Shown in pieces: positions 11,101 through 23,892 of a stretch of 64,000 nt of DNA. The DNA lies in contig JASANH010000446.1 of assembly GCA_030248295.1 (NCBI GenBank), positions 62,001-126,000 on the forward strand, read 5' to 3'. Position 1 is the first letter of the stretch; every line of letters starts with the position of its first letter. The stretch is from Mesodorylaimus sp. YZB2_4 (lineage: Eukaryota; Nematoda; Enoplea; Dorylaimida; Dorylaimidae). Both the position numbers and the translations under genes were made by a program. The notes below the pieces were generated by a model that was given only the letters and a program-made list of their open reading frames with translations, did not search any database and was not told where the DNA came from.

Positions 11101-14100
11101 CCCTGATAGTCGTGCTCCGAATTTACGATTGCATTGTTGTTCACAGTCCTGCATGGTCATGAAGTTGTTCTGGTTGCCTTGCGTGCCTCGGTAAGTGAAT
11201 TGTACGCATTGGTTGGAGTCCGGATTGAAATAGTATCGAGGCAATTGGCTTGTACCGAAACCGGGGTTCAGTGGCAGTATGCAAGGATTATCAATGGCTG
11301 GAAGTGTTTTCAGAGTCAGACACCAAGGATAAGTGTGGACCTAACTTGTGTGCAGCCTACCTCCAGCACAGCACATGGTCGTCTCTCTGTCTTCACCAAA
11401 GTGGCACCACTGGCCGATGGGACAAGACGGATTAATAGCAGAACAATAAGTCGGGATTGGTGATGGCAGCGGCTGGGAACATGGATTTTTGACAACTGAA
11501 ACCGAAAGAGTCGAAACTGAGTTTTATTTTAAGACCTGCTGTGAGACTTCGTTACCTGAGCAAGTCTGTTCGCAGTCGGCCTGAGTCTGAAAATTGTTTG
11601 CATTTCCTCTGGTTCCTCGATACTGAAATTGGCGGCAGGTTTTTGAGTTGTAATCGTAATACCAACGCGGTAGTGAATATTCTCCTTGACCTTCCGAAGG
11701 TTGCATACCATTGCAGGCAGACTCCAAGGCTATGACATAGACATGATTATTTTCTTATTTTACAGCGATTATGAAGTGAAGCCTTACATCCTGGGCAGCA
11801 AATAGTAGTCTGGGGCGAGTATCCCAGATGGCAGAAGTAGCCACGATTGCATCCAACGCTGAAACTGCATCCGACTGGTCGGCTGTCAGGTCCGAGAAGT
11901 GGGTTGCTGGGTGGAGCGCACGGATTCTCAAATTCTGAGAAAATAGTCACTAGCAAAGCATGCGCCTTTTTAAAAAAGGGCATCGGTACCTGGACATCGT
12001 GCAGCACATTCTTCTCGTGTCAAAAAGTTGTTCTGATTCCCTCCAAGACCAGTGTACGTGAACATACTGCAGCGGCGACTCAATGGGTTGAAATACCATC
12101 GATTTAACGACCGATCCCCGCGTCCACGAGAAGGTTCCAAAGCACATAACTCGCGGTCGGAGACGGCTGAAATTCAGGATTATTGAAAAACACTTTCAAA
12201 AATTTCTCCCGCGTTCTGTGTACGACCCATGGCCACACCAGTCAACGGACGATAAAGGTACAGCCACGATCAGTCTACTCACCATTCGGACAGCAGACTG
12301 TTGTCTCTCGATCAGCACCGTAATGACACCAAGCACCGGGCGGGCAATTTGGAGGAAATGAGGGCGCTGTGCAGTACAATGGCTGACCGCCAGCTACACT
12401 AAGAAATTGACCCTGAGCGCATGGATTCACCATCACTAAACGAGAAATGACACACAGATGCACATCCAGATTCACAAGGGAGCCCACGACGTTTTACCAG
12501 GACACGCCCGAGCACATTCCTGTTCTGATAAGAAATTATTCTGGTTTCCTGCGAGACCCCTGTACTGAAACTGCGCGCATTGGCGGGTCATGCTATTGTA
12601 ATACCAACGATTAACATTGGCGTCGCCTGCTCCTTGCAGAACGGGCAAAACGCACGGGTTTTCAGCTGTAAATCGACCAGACACAAGGTTAAGCTATCAC
12701 AACAGCAAAGCAAGCATCGCCACTCTGACCTCCGGGACAGCACACCGTAGTCGATGGTTCGATTCCAGGATGACACCAGAAACTGTCTGGACAAGTACTT
12801 CGGCCCGAATAAGCATTGCATTGTAGATAACGACCATTGGTGTCTCGAGGTGGCTCGCCCGCGCGGCACGGATTCGGGATTCCTGTCATTCACGCAAGAC
12901 TACATTAGCTGTGGCTACAATGACTGCACTACACGGCAATAAATGCTGGCTAGGTTAGTGTTAGGACTAGTAAGACTACAACACTGACCAGGACACGCAG
13001 TTCGGCATTCGGCCAAAGTAAGAAAGTTGTTCTGATTTCCACCCGATCCTCGATACACGAATGGTATGCAGTCCCTGGTCATGGCGTTGTAGTAGAAGCG
13101 ATTCAATGATGCTGAGCCTGCGCCAGCCACTTGGGGTAGCTCACACACATTGGCTTGCGCTGCAATAGGCCACGTTTAGACATGACCATTGCCACACGTG
13201 AAACCTACTGTACCTCCAGGACAGCATACGGTCGTTTGGGCGCTTTCTCCGAAATGACACCAATAATTGGCCGGGCACACACTCCCCAATGTGCATTGCA
13301 ATGGAGCACCACCGCTCCCAGTCGCTGGTTCACCACCGGAGCACGGGTTGACTGTTCAAGCAAAACACCATTGGCATACAAAACACACAAACCACTGTAC
13401 GTACACATCATACACATGCGGTTACATTGGACATTTGCGAGCCACGAGCAGGTGTGCAAGATACCTACATAGGTATATGCTATATCCACAAAAAAACAGC
13501 CACGAAAGGGGATCGAACCCTTGGCCTTCAGTTTTCGTGTATTCCTAGTGGTTACAATGTACAAGACTGACGCTCTAACCACTGAGCTACCGCGGCTACG
13601 CGGCCCCGCCGTCATCTCACTCTGCGATGTACGTATTGCATCATCAACCAAAATTGCATATTTCACTTACCTCGGCACGTGCGCTCGCAGTCTTCTCTCG
13701 TCAAAAAGTTGTTTTGATTGCCTCGTAAACCTTGATATGAGAACTGTATGCACTGTCGGTTGATACTACTGTAATACCAGCGAGCTAGAGCAGAGCCACC
13801 GACTCCCGGTTCCATTGGAAGAATACAGGGCTCATTAGCTGAAACGTTGCAATGACATCGTACGTATTACTTCGATGGCTGATCTCCTCGAGATTTGGGA
13901 TAGTTCAACATGTACACTGGCGATGCTTAACACCTGCGCTGACCTACACTTGCTACTTCAAAAGAAAATCCCAAATTTGCTCACATACTTTCGGATGGGC
14001 AGCAGACGGTCGTTTCAGCCATAGCTCCGCAGTGGCACCAATAGTTGATTGGGCAGGGTTGTGTAATGCTGCACTGATGCGGCCTACTGCCAACCATCAA

Positions 14101-17100
14101 CGGTTCTCCTCGTCGGCACGGATTCGTAAACACTGCAAATATCCACACGATGTGCAATATGTACAGAGAGATAAGCACCTTATCAGGCGGTATCATACAG
14201 TATGTCCTATCGAGCCAGCGCGCGGATGTACTCAAAACGCGACGACCAAGACGACACGCGACAACAGCGATGCGAGACAACACAACACAAACCTGGACAC
14301 TCCTTTTCGCATTGGGCCAATGTGAGAAAGTTATTTTGATTTCCGCCTAGGCCGCTATAGCTAAATTGATAGCACTGCTGAGACGTCGAATCGAAGTAAT
14401 AGCGTGATAAAGACAAGGAGCTGGTTCCACGATTCTGAGGCTGCTTGCACGGGTCGGACACAGCTGAAACGCAAAGTCTCTAGGCTCTCCTAGAAATGCG
14501 CTTGTGGGCAGCGTACCATTGGGACAGCAAATGGTAGTCTTGCTGTCTGCTCCGATGTGGCACCAGTAATTAGAAGGGCATCCAGATGACGTAGCGACAC
14601 GCTGATCTTGGGCAGGTGACAATCTCTGATGGTGGTGTATGGAAGAAATTGACGCAGCTACAGCAGCTGAGCAATAGATAACGGCGGGAGGGGATCTCTT
14701 GCCAGAAGTCAATGTAGTGTTCATAGCGGGACATGGATCAATGAATACGGGACACACTGTCATGCACTCGTCTGGCGACATAAAATTGTTCGAGTTGCCT
14801 TTCGAACCGCGATATGTGAACTGTTTGCAAACACGTTCAGTCTGGTCAAAATACCAACGCGGCAGGGCGTAATTGCCTTGACCAGCACTCACAGGTAGCT
14901 GGCACGGGTCGTGCTCTGAAATACGAACGCGTCCGGGCGGTTCTATGTTAGGTTTTGGAGACAAGCACTTACTTCCAGGACAACACACCGTGGTGTCTGC
15001 ATTTGCGCCTCCGTGGCACCAGTAGGTGGCTGGGCAGCTGCTACTCGAATGGGCGCTCCTTGGATTGCACAGCTGTGGGCGGCCGCTTGGTCCAGTTGCA
15101 GGTTGACCGTTCGGACATGGATTTTCGAAGACTAGAAGGCAGCGCAAGACATGAACTGATGCACCAAAATGCTAAGCTATCGTTTTTACCAGGGCATATC
15201 GTCTCGCAATCCTCCTTAGTCAAGAAATTGTTGGCATTTCCTTGCAACCCGCGGTACTGGAATTGTTGACAAGTCCGGGTAGAGAAATCGAAGTACCATC
15301 GCGTTAGTTGAGCGTTTCCTGTGCCTGACGTATAAGGTACTTCGCATGGGTTTCGGGCTAAAGTTGCAAACGGGCATTGGGCATTGATTGTAAATCATCT
15401 TGGTTGAAACATCCATCTTACCCTGAGGGCAGCACATGGTTGTTTCGACCGATGCTCCTGTATGGCACCAATAAGTAGCAGGGCATGGACTAGCGTTTGG
15501 ACCACACCATTGTGGTTTGTTCCCAACTACAAACGGCTGCCCACCAGCGCAAGCATTTATGAAAGCTGAAAAATACAATCATTATTTGGGAAAAAATTCA
15601 GCGCCTCATACTTACTTGGACAAGCCTGTTCACACTCGTCTTTAGTCAAGAAGTTATTTGCATTCCCATAGAGCCCCTTGTACTGGAATGGGGCACACTC
15701 CCGCGTGTTTCCATTGTAATACCAACGGTTTATCGTAAACGTTCCACCACCGACTGTCAAAGGCAGCTCGCAGCGGTTTTCCAAGGCACGGATTTCTGAA
15801 AAATATCAGCAATTTCCTACCGATCCATATTCCTCGGCTTTTGATCTTACCGTGGGGAAATTTGCAGCATACTGTCGTTTCCACCGAAGCCCCCACATGA
15901 CACCATTGGCCACTTGCGCATGATCGAGCATGTCCACACGGAGCCGGGTGAGCGTAATGTCCAGAAGATCGAACGCGCGTGTCATTCCTTCCCACATCCG
16001 GACATGGGTTTATGAAGACTGAACAGGGTTAACAACTAATTCCTTTTTCAAAAAATTATCCAAGTGCGACCAACAAGCTCCGGATGGCGATGGCTCTTGT
16101 GTGTGCCCTGTTTTTGTCCTATTACCGTTCATTTGCGTAATGGACGATTACGATGTGGCGTGCTTTTTACCGACAATTTTGCTGTTCTGATTGACCGCTT
16201 TGTATCTGCGTTGTTTTTTTTGGGGATTGCAAGTAGGCCACAGTAAAACTCTTATACCCTCGCGATCGGACAAGTATATTTGATTGGAGCAAAGCACTGG
16301 GAATCATTGAACTGCACTTGTAACACTCCTTCATTCCAAGGCGCTAAAATAAGCTCGATTCGTGCCACTGATTTGTTTACATTAAAAACGTACCAGAAAA
16401 TAGAAAATCGGCATGAACGAGCCTTTGAAAAGTGAATAGGAACCTGCGTAAAGAAGTTCGCGACGTTTAGCTGCCTGCCCTGCTAGCAATGAACCGAGTC
16501 CGATTGGGCTTCTGACGAGGACGATCTAACTTTGGTTTGGCCACGCTCTCAAAAAAGAGCAAATAAATAAACGAGTTATCCAAGAGTTAACCAAGCCTCC
16601 CGCGCCTATGCCATTGTCAAAAAATTCCAGTAGACGCGCGTCTATTCCAAACGACAACAACAATGACTTATAGCATTTCTGACGATGAGTCTGCGTGGCT
16701 AGAGGCTGTCTTCTGCTGTACGGATGTGGTTCCCTAGCAGTAAGCCCCCTGTCGATCCCTCTGGGGGTACCTCGAACTCGCATGATATGCAAACCGACTC
16801 ACCGTCAGACCAGTCATGAGTGGCTTATGAGATGAATCACTATACACATACAGTGGTGTACAGTACAGGCTATACGTGAAAGACAAATACATGATACTAG
16901 CTGCGCAAGAAAGCCCTTACAACATGGCGCGTATGTTTTGGTTCCGGTTGGTGCTGGAAGGCAGCATTGTTATTCCCATCTCAATTCCCAGTCAGCCAAT
17001 AAAACCCACATTTCGCGCCGTAAAACTTTTGAAACTTTCTATTGACACGATTATGGCGGAAAGGAATATTTCGAGCAAAAAATCGAAATCCGATTGCTGT

Positions 17101-17495
17101 CAGAAAGCAATCGCGGTTTCCTGCGCGCTGGCTCGATAGCGCGCAGCTAGATACAGTCAGAAATCAGACAACTTACCTGGAGGAGGAGGAGGAGGTGGAG
17201 GCAGTGTAGGCTGGATTGAGCACACTGGACAACACGGAGGAGGGCAAATGTTACACGGACAATTAGGTGGATGTACGTAAGAGCCACCGTAAACGTAACC
17301 GACTGCAGACACTGGCGGATGAGGAGGCACAGCCACCGGTCTGGGAATGGCAATGACTGGTTGCCTCCCGACGATTATCGGCGACATGTTATCATTCTTA
17401 TCGTTAGCTGCCAGCGATAGCAAGCCCATGGACAGGATGAGGATAGATCTCCAGGACCATTGAATATGAGAGATAAACAGTTGTTGCAGCACCAT
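7999..17495 (-). CDS. Secreted multi-Kunitz / lustrin-cysteine repeat protein (16+16 modules)
   Basis: Large secreted protein, roughly 1,900 residues. Exon 1 (17177-17495) encodes a signal peptide (hydrophobic stretch ILILSMGLLSLAA) and a Pro/Cys-rich linker ending in eight prolines. Then lustrin-type modules (NPC...CP..YWCHxG...TTVCCPG) alternate with Kunitz-type modules. Approximate positions from N- to C-terminus: L 16018, K 15797, L 15566, K 15360, L 15133, K+L 14919-14509, K 14464, L 14134, K 13839, L 13352, K 13160, L 12882, K 12668, L 12437, K 12165, L 11938, K 11732, L 11497, K 11299, L+K 11072-10742, L 10674, K 10440, L 10019, K 9774, L 9533, K 9132, L 8897, K 8594, L 8411, K 8177-7999. 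Nearly every module is its own exon with phase-1 boundaries. Kunitz modules 1-15 keep four cysteines (C1, C3, C5, C6) and the GNxNNF signature but lack C2 and C4, so no C14-C38 loop. The last (HFCILPRDPGPCSN...YGGC) has all six. Matrix or cuticle role inferred. Confidence 0.88.
13498..13596 (-). tRNA. tRNA-Thr (UGU) with a 26-base intron
   Basis: The cloverleaf reads on the minus strand from 13596. Acceptor GCCGCGG pairs with TCGTGGC with two G-U wobbles; D-stem is GCTC/GAGC; anticodon stem is TCAGT/ACTGA; T-arm is AAGGG-TTCGATC-CCCTT. The discriminator base is T. Between the anticodon loop start (CT-TGT-A) and the closing A-ACTGA there are 26 extra bases, at the canonical 37/38 intron position, leaving a 73-base mature tRNA. 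The anticodon is TGT (threonine). A T-run just downstream (plus-strand A7 at 13490-13496) fits a Pol III terminator. The gene lies in an intron of the Kunitz/lustrin gene, on the same strand. Confidence 0.92.
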
Positions 17496-18185
17496 TCTCA
17501 GGAACAACGTTCAGATCAAGTGACAATAGCAAAATCACAAAATTCGGCTTGACTGAGTGAAACTTTGGCAAAGCTCGGGTCCTGGTGACTATTTCAAATG
17601 TGGGTCGAGTAGGTACCCTACATACGTCGTTACGTCGCTTCTTTTCCGACGATATGGCTGCGACGACGGCGACGGCGAGGAGACAGTGGTGGAATGGAGG
17701 AGACGCAAGCGGTTCAGTCGAGTTGCGGAGGAGGCGGTGGCGATTGAAAAAAACCGGACCATAAAGCCGACTTTGAGCTAGTATTGGTTCGAGTACACAT
17801 ACGATGTTCCGAGGGCGAAGAAAGACACGATGAAAAGTTTGATGCTTATGATCGCAAACTCGGTGGGCTTAGCTTGGTCTATAAATCGCCTCCTCCGGTT
17901 TTCTACTCGTGAGAATACAAAAGCGGCCCTGGTCAGTGAGCCTGTTTCAAGCAGTCATTCTAAATGCTAACAAAACTTCAGCCACTGGAAGTTCCCGCCC
18001 CGAGTGTAGTGCTAAACGTGAATGCTCGCGTAGGCGGCTGCTACAATCTTTGCTACTGTTTGTTTTTTGACGCATGGGACTTACTTTTAACTCGGATTCC
18101 TATGCAAACCACAATGCAGGCTTGAATGGTTTCTTTCAAGTTTCGTTGAGTACCCTGCAATTTTGCGCGTCGCTGCATCCCTCAT
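17496..18185. other. Spacer between the two Kunitz/lustrin genes
   Basis: About 0.7 kb with no Kunitz or lustrin module. It should contain the promoter of the downstream gene, whose first exon starts at 17495, and the 3' end of the upstream one. I could not identify a terminal exon, polyadenylation signal or TATA element with confidence on the minus strand. Confidence 0.4.
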
Positions 18186-21100
18186 TCATCTGTAGCCTGC
18201 CACCCAAAGCTTGTGGTCATTCAGAGCTTCACAGTAGACTACCATACCTGGACATTGAGCGGCGCAAGCTGCCTCGGACACGAAATTGTTGTCATTACCG
18301 TGTGAGCCTCGATATTGAAATGATAGGCATTGACGTGTAGTAGGATTAAAGTAGAAGCGAGGTAAAGATAAGTTGCCGACTCCCACGGCCAAGGGCAATT
18401 CGCAAGCTTTCCCCACTGAAATGAGAAAGGAGTCAGCTGATGGTCCAGCTAGGTTTGTTTCAAAGGGGCACCTGAAGGACAGCAGACAGTCGTTTCTTGA
18501 CTACCACCAATGTGACAATAATACCCTGGCCCGCAAGCATTGCTTAGAGATACTCCAGCCGCCGTGTTACAGCTTTTTGGTCGTCCACTACCGTCCACTT
18601 GAACAGGGCCGCCCAAACATGGGTTTCGGAACACTAAAAATGAAACTTGTTTGTTCGTCCCTTCAAGGATATTCCTAGCATTAGAATACAATACGACAGG
18701 CCATGGATTCAAGGGTCTACCTGGACATTTGGATTCGCATGCTTCCTTTGTTACAAAGTTATTTTCATTTCCTCGAATGCCAGTATATGAAAATAATTGG
18801 CAGACCAAAGTTTGCGGGTTGTAATGCCATCTTTGCAATTGTGCTTTTCCATTGCCCGCAGCTACTGGCAAGAGGCACGGACTTTGGCCTGAAACCAAAC
18901 AAGCAAATAAATTTCGAAATACGGAGACATATGCAGCGGGTGCAACTGGGCGGATGCTGGTCTGTGTACATGCAAACATGCAGGAGCAAAGCAAGTGGGC
19001 TACTCTGTGGAGAACCTAAAAAGGACAAAAATCATAAAATCAAGTAGTTGTGGTGAAACACAAAAAGCGGAAAGTATCAAAACAAAAATCGAGACGCCTG
19101 AACAATAATAGACGCCACCTGATGTCCTCGGGCAGCACATCGTGGTCTCGTCCGAGTCGCCCACATGACACCAATTGTTCGGCGGACAGAAACCTTGTGC
19201 CGAATTGGGATTGCATGAAAGTGGGATTACGAATCCACCTGGTCCCGGTTCCATGACTGGTTCACCAATGGGACAAGGATTAAGGATTTCTAAAAAAGAC
19301 TTTCTGACTACTACTTTTCGACGGATAAATCGACTAAAAAATTTCGTGGCTTACCAGGACAAGATTCGAGACAGGCCTCCTTTGACGCGAAGTTATTTTG
19401 ATTTCCTCCCATTCCAGTATAAGTGAATGGTAAGCACTTGTATGTGCGCACGTCGTAGAACCATCTGGATACGCTATCTGAACCCGTGCCAGGATTGGAC
19501 TCGCCGAGGCATGGGCTCGGATGGGCTGCAGCGCAACAGTATAATCACTCAGAAAGCAAGGAGAGATGGAACTTACATCCAGGACAACACATTGTGGTTT
19601 CCGCGGACGTTCCGCTATGACACCAGTATCCCAGCGGGCAGTCCTCGCTGGTCTTCTTGCACTGGGCGGGTCGACCAGTGGACGCCAATGCAGGTTGTCC
19701 AGAAGGACAAGCGTTAGTGAATACTGAAGCATGGTCGAGTATATCTCAGGTCTTCTCCGTAGGCCGCGACCCCTCACCTTTGCACACTGCTCGGCAACTG
19801 TTCTCCGAGACGAAGTTGTTCTCATTTCCACCCAAGCCCGTGTAGTTCATAGGACGACACAATTTGGTAGAGTGGTCGTAAGCCCAACGAGTTATGGCCA
19901 CAGAAGATCGCCCGTTACCTGGACTTATGGGTTGTCGACAAGGGTCGCCTGAAACTTGTCTACCCTTTTTGCATTGATCGTGCACCTTAGCAGGGATGCA
20001 GTTCATAGCTCGTGCACGAATGTTAGTGCTCCATGCGGGGTACACATGGTTACCGACATGCTTTTAGGGTAAAGTTCACTCTGGTTACATAGCGATGAGT
20101 CTACCCTACCTAGACTAGGGCAGCACACCGTGCTCCTAGCATCTACGCCGATGTGACAGTAATGACGGTCAGGGCAAGTTGGTTGACTATTGGTCAGCTG
20201 GCACTGAACGAGATGACCACTGGATCGAAGTGGCTGCCCAGTGCTGCATGGATTGACTGCGGAAGAAAATCTGCTGACTCGTTGATACATGTACTTGTGT
20301 AAATACTTTCTTACCAAAGCACGTGTTCTCGCAGTCGCTCTTTGACAAGAAGTTGTTTTCATTCCCTTGAAGTCCCTTGTACTCGAACTGCTTGCATTCT
20401 TGACTGTACGCCTCGAAGTACCATCGCGACATGCTCTCTCCACCCAATCCAGATCGATGAGGTTGCTGACATCGTTCAGGAGCTCCAACTAAATTCACAC
20501 ACGATTTATGACATTGGAAGGAGATTCTCGCTCTTTTATATCACCTGGTTTTGGGCAGCATACTGTGGTAGCTAACGTTGAACCCACGTGACAATAGAAA
20601 TGCATCGGACACGCATTGGTGACCATGGTACCAAATCCGCACGGCAGAAATCCAGTTCCCCCTCCGCCTTGTCTCATCGGCTCGCCATATGCGCATGGAT
20701 TTGGACTTTCTGTAGGTTGAGCGACCAAAGACGGAGCTTTGGAAAATTTGCGACCAATGACAACTTAGAAAGAAAAACGGCGAAAACGAAGTGTAAAAGA
20801 AAAACGAAGAGACTCAGTTTTGAGCTGTTCGTTTTCTTTTGCACTTGTGCCCTCGCTCGCATTATCTGACCTGGACATCGTGTGCGGCAGTCGTGAGCTG
20901 AGGCGAAATTGTTACGATTACCACCAGAACCGAAATAAGTGAACGGTTCGCATAATTTCGTGGCACGGTTGAAGTAAAAGCGGGGAATTTGCAAAGAACC
21001 CACACCGGGATCTCGGTTTTGAGTGCATGGATCGACTAGAAGAGCACACGTGGATGGAGTCATGTATGGGACTACGTACCAGTGGGCAGGGGATTGTGGG

Positions 21101-23892
21101 GATCAAGGAATGCTTGGAGTTAGTGACTGCTAGTTTGTAGGATCGAACTTTGTGGTCGATTAGTAGACGGGGTGGGGTGACTGTTGATAGTCAGTAAGGG
21201 GTATATCTGTCCGTGATCCAGGGCTTATCTCGACCTACTCGAATCCTGAAGTCTGCAATGCTCCCAAACTGCGAGTTAGCTAGCCCTGATGGGTCTCGTT
21301 AAGTGGATGCTCACCTTCGCAGATCAATTGGCACGCCTCGTAGGTAGGAAAGTTATTGCCATTGCCGCAACAACCAGAGTAATAGAACAGCTCGCACCGT
21401 CTCGTATTAGTGTTAAAGTGCCATCGTGGAATTCGATATGGACCTGTGCCTATCACTTGAGGCAAATCGCACTGGTCGCCAGTCGCTTGAGCTAAAAATG
21501 GAAACAGGCTATTCCTTCAGCAGCGGTTAGCGGTGTGATTAGGCCAAGCGTCAGTAGATATGCAAGGAGTGTACTAGTAATATACAGGTAACACACTCTA
21601 CCAAGGCGAAGCATGCATCTTGCAGAGGATTTTGCTGGCTACATTGAAATAATCATCTTGTTTCTAGCTTTTGAACAGTGTTTTAAGCCCAAAAAACTCG
21701 CTAACGACAGAAATGTGAGTAGCCTCAAGCAAACTCAAATTAGCAAAAGCAAACCCAAAAATCGCTGCGCTTGGGAAGCTCTATCAGCTCATTCAGCTTA
21801 CATAGCATTCCAGCACCGGCCCCAAGCATAAGTGTTAACGATTACTGGACTACATACTACGAGTATTTCCCCTTTCGATTATTGGTCCCAGCGGACCCGA
21901 TCGAGCGTCGTACTTACGAAAGTCATTGAACAAGAATCGATGCGACAGTTTTTGGCAATTGGGGTCATGAACATACCCGATATAGCCTAAATAGCAGTTC
22001 CAAATGTCACACTGAATACTATTGATCTCTATTGATCGTTTGGTTTAGCTTTTCTTTTTCAGCCAAGATGTTTTCTTATGTAATACTAAGGTGCCGTTGC
22101 CCCAGTCCCTGCAGAAGCCTGTTCTTCCTTCTGATTGTGAGTCCCTACATTTGCTGTAGCCGCTCTCTGACACATTCTATGCTGAATTTTTTTCGGATTT
22201 TCACTTATTTCCGCAAAGACCTCCATATTGTGCGAGGGGCTCTAACTCAGTTAACTTATTTGCTGATCACTTTCAGTCAGATCTAAAAATATCAACTTCC
22301 TAGCATCGCCAATCTCCACCAAGTCCATTAAAGTTTCAGAGTCAGAAGTACGCAAACTTGCAAACGCTTTTTTACGGAAATTTTTTATGGGGCATATACA
22401 TACAGTATGTACATAAGAGATGGGCACTCTCGTTCTGGCTACCATCTATCCGGTGTACGGAGGCCGAAGTAATCGTACTTTTAGTAAGGTGCCTATAAGC
22501 GTTAAATAAATAGGCCAAAAGTACAGAATAAATAAATGGCGTGCAGCCTTTCTGCAGTCGAATACCAGCCGTTCTCGTTAGCGAACACAAAAATGCTGGC
22601 AGTACTCTTCTCGTTATAACTCAGCCAGCGGCATTGGCTACTGAAATTCCCAAACACGTCATCAGTGGCGTATCTGGACTCTAGACTCGTCGATGGGGTC
22701 ATCGAGTGCAGATGGGTGGGGAAATGCACCTGACCACTGACCACTTTGGTCCTTAGAGAACAGGCTGAAGAAAATGAGGCCAAGGAACGAAGTTGAATCT
22801 AAAGCCGATTTCTAAAGCGCCTTCCTCTTATTACAAAGGCCAGTACCACTGGTACCAGGAACCGCAGTGGCCAGACAGCTTTGCAATGATCTGTGACAGG
22901 GACTAGCGTGGGTGACCGATTTAGAAGCCAACTAAAACCGCTTTGAAGGACGGTATTGCAATCGGGCCACAGTACCATGCACGAGCCCGCAGCGACCCAG
23001 CCAAAGCTCAAACGACAATTCAAGGCCTATTCAGAATTCCAATAAGCTTAGCTTATTTTGCAATCACGCCTTGCAGCAGTGACCAAGCGGGTCAACATGG
23101 ACGGACAAGTCGGCTAAGACGACTTAGCGCTGTCTCGATGACCTCAGAGAAAATGCAGCACTTGTCAACAGCAAAAACCGTATACGCAGTGTCAATCGCC
23201 TTGTCAGTCGCGGCACGACTTTCAGACAGCCACATAATAGGTCAGTTGCTTTGACAGGTGTCTGTTGGACATGCAGCGGAGCATTCAAATCAGGGAATGG
23301 CTTACCTGACGATGAGGGAAAGCACTTTACTGGGTGTCTGAGACGGAAATGTCATGCATAGCGAGAGAAGGTCACACTTACTCTGAGGATAAAGAGGTGC
23401 ATCCCGGGAATAAAAAGGCGACGGCCACTGGGAAACTTGAGAAGAGGCACTGTTGCCAAATGCACTGACTGGTTTATATTGGCGATTGGGATGAGATATC
23501 TTGAATTCAGTCTGATTGGAATCCAGAGATTCGTATTTCCTCTTTAAATTAGGCACCAAAGTGCTGTTTTTTCTTGAATCATCCTTTTCAATCAATCGGC
23601 CGCTCTCGTGTCTGACGGGTACTTTGGTGAATGAAACTTGCGTTTGCGTTGTCATGTGGTTTGTGCGGTTGGTCACAAGTCGGTGAGAAGTTTGCACAGA
23701 CGGCGAAGAGGCATCGACGCCATCACAAATACTGAGCAAAAGGAGGAACAATAAACAACAGGCACTTTTTGAAGAAACCAATCCAATCGAATCCACTTCG
23801 TTTTCTCGCCTCCACACAGTCCATGCAGGAAATAAATGTTCATAAAGTCGCCTTTTTAAGACCTTGGAGTAATTCATGCTACCCATGCGCAT
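18186..23892 (-). CDS. Second multi-Kunitz / lustrin-cysteine repeat protein (7 Kunitz, 5 lustrin)
   Basis: Paralogous neighbour of the gene at 7999-17495, about 850 residues. Exon 1 (23382-23892; alternative ATG at 23877) has a hydrophobic segment CCLLFLLLLSICDGVDA about 40 residues from the start, so it is either a late signal peptide or a signal anchor, followed by a Ser/Thr/Asn-rich linker. Then: K 21491-21315, K 21035-20876, L about 20712, K 20493, L 20262, K 19950, L 19725, K 19530, L 19290, K 18895, L 18635, K 18415-18248. Exon boundaries are phase 1, as in the neighbour. The first Kunitz has an extra cysteine (YYSGCCGNGNNF) but no C2, and the first two Kunitz modules adjoin without a lustrin module between. 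The 3' end is uncertain: reading through the last donor (GTATGG at 18247) gives a stop at 18186, whereas splicing at it would need a further exon. Confidence 0.8.

Noticed and set aside
16876..17139. 87-codon plus-strand frame inside an intron of the large Kunitz/lustrin gene
   Set aside because: No recognisable feature; likely chance.
22032..22286. Hydrophobic 84-codon plus-strand frame
   Set aside because: Lies in the intron between exon 1 and the first Kunitz exon of the opposite-strand gene; no splice or family support.
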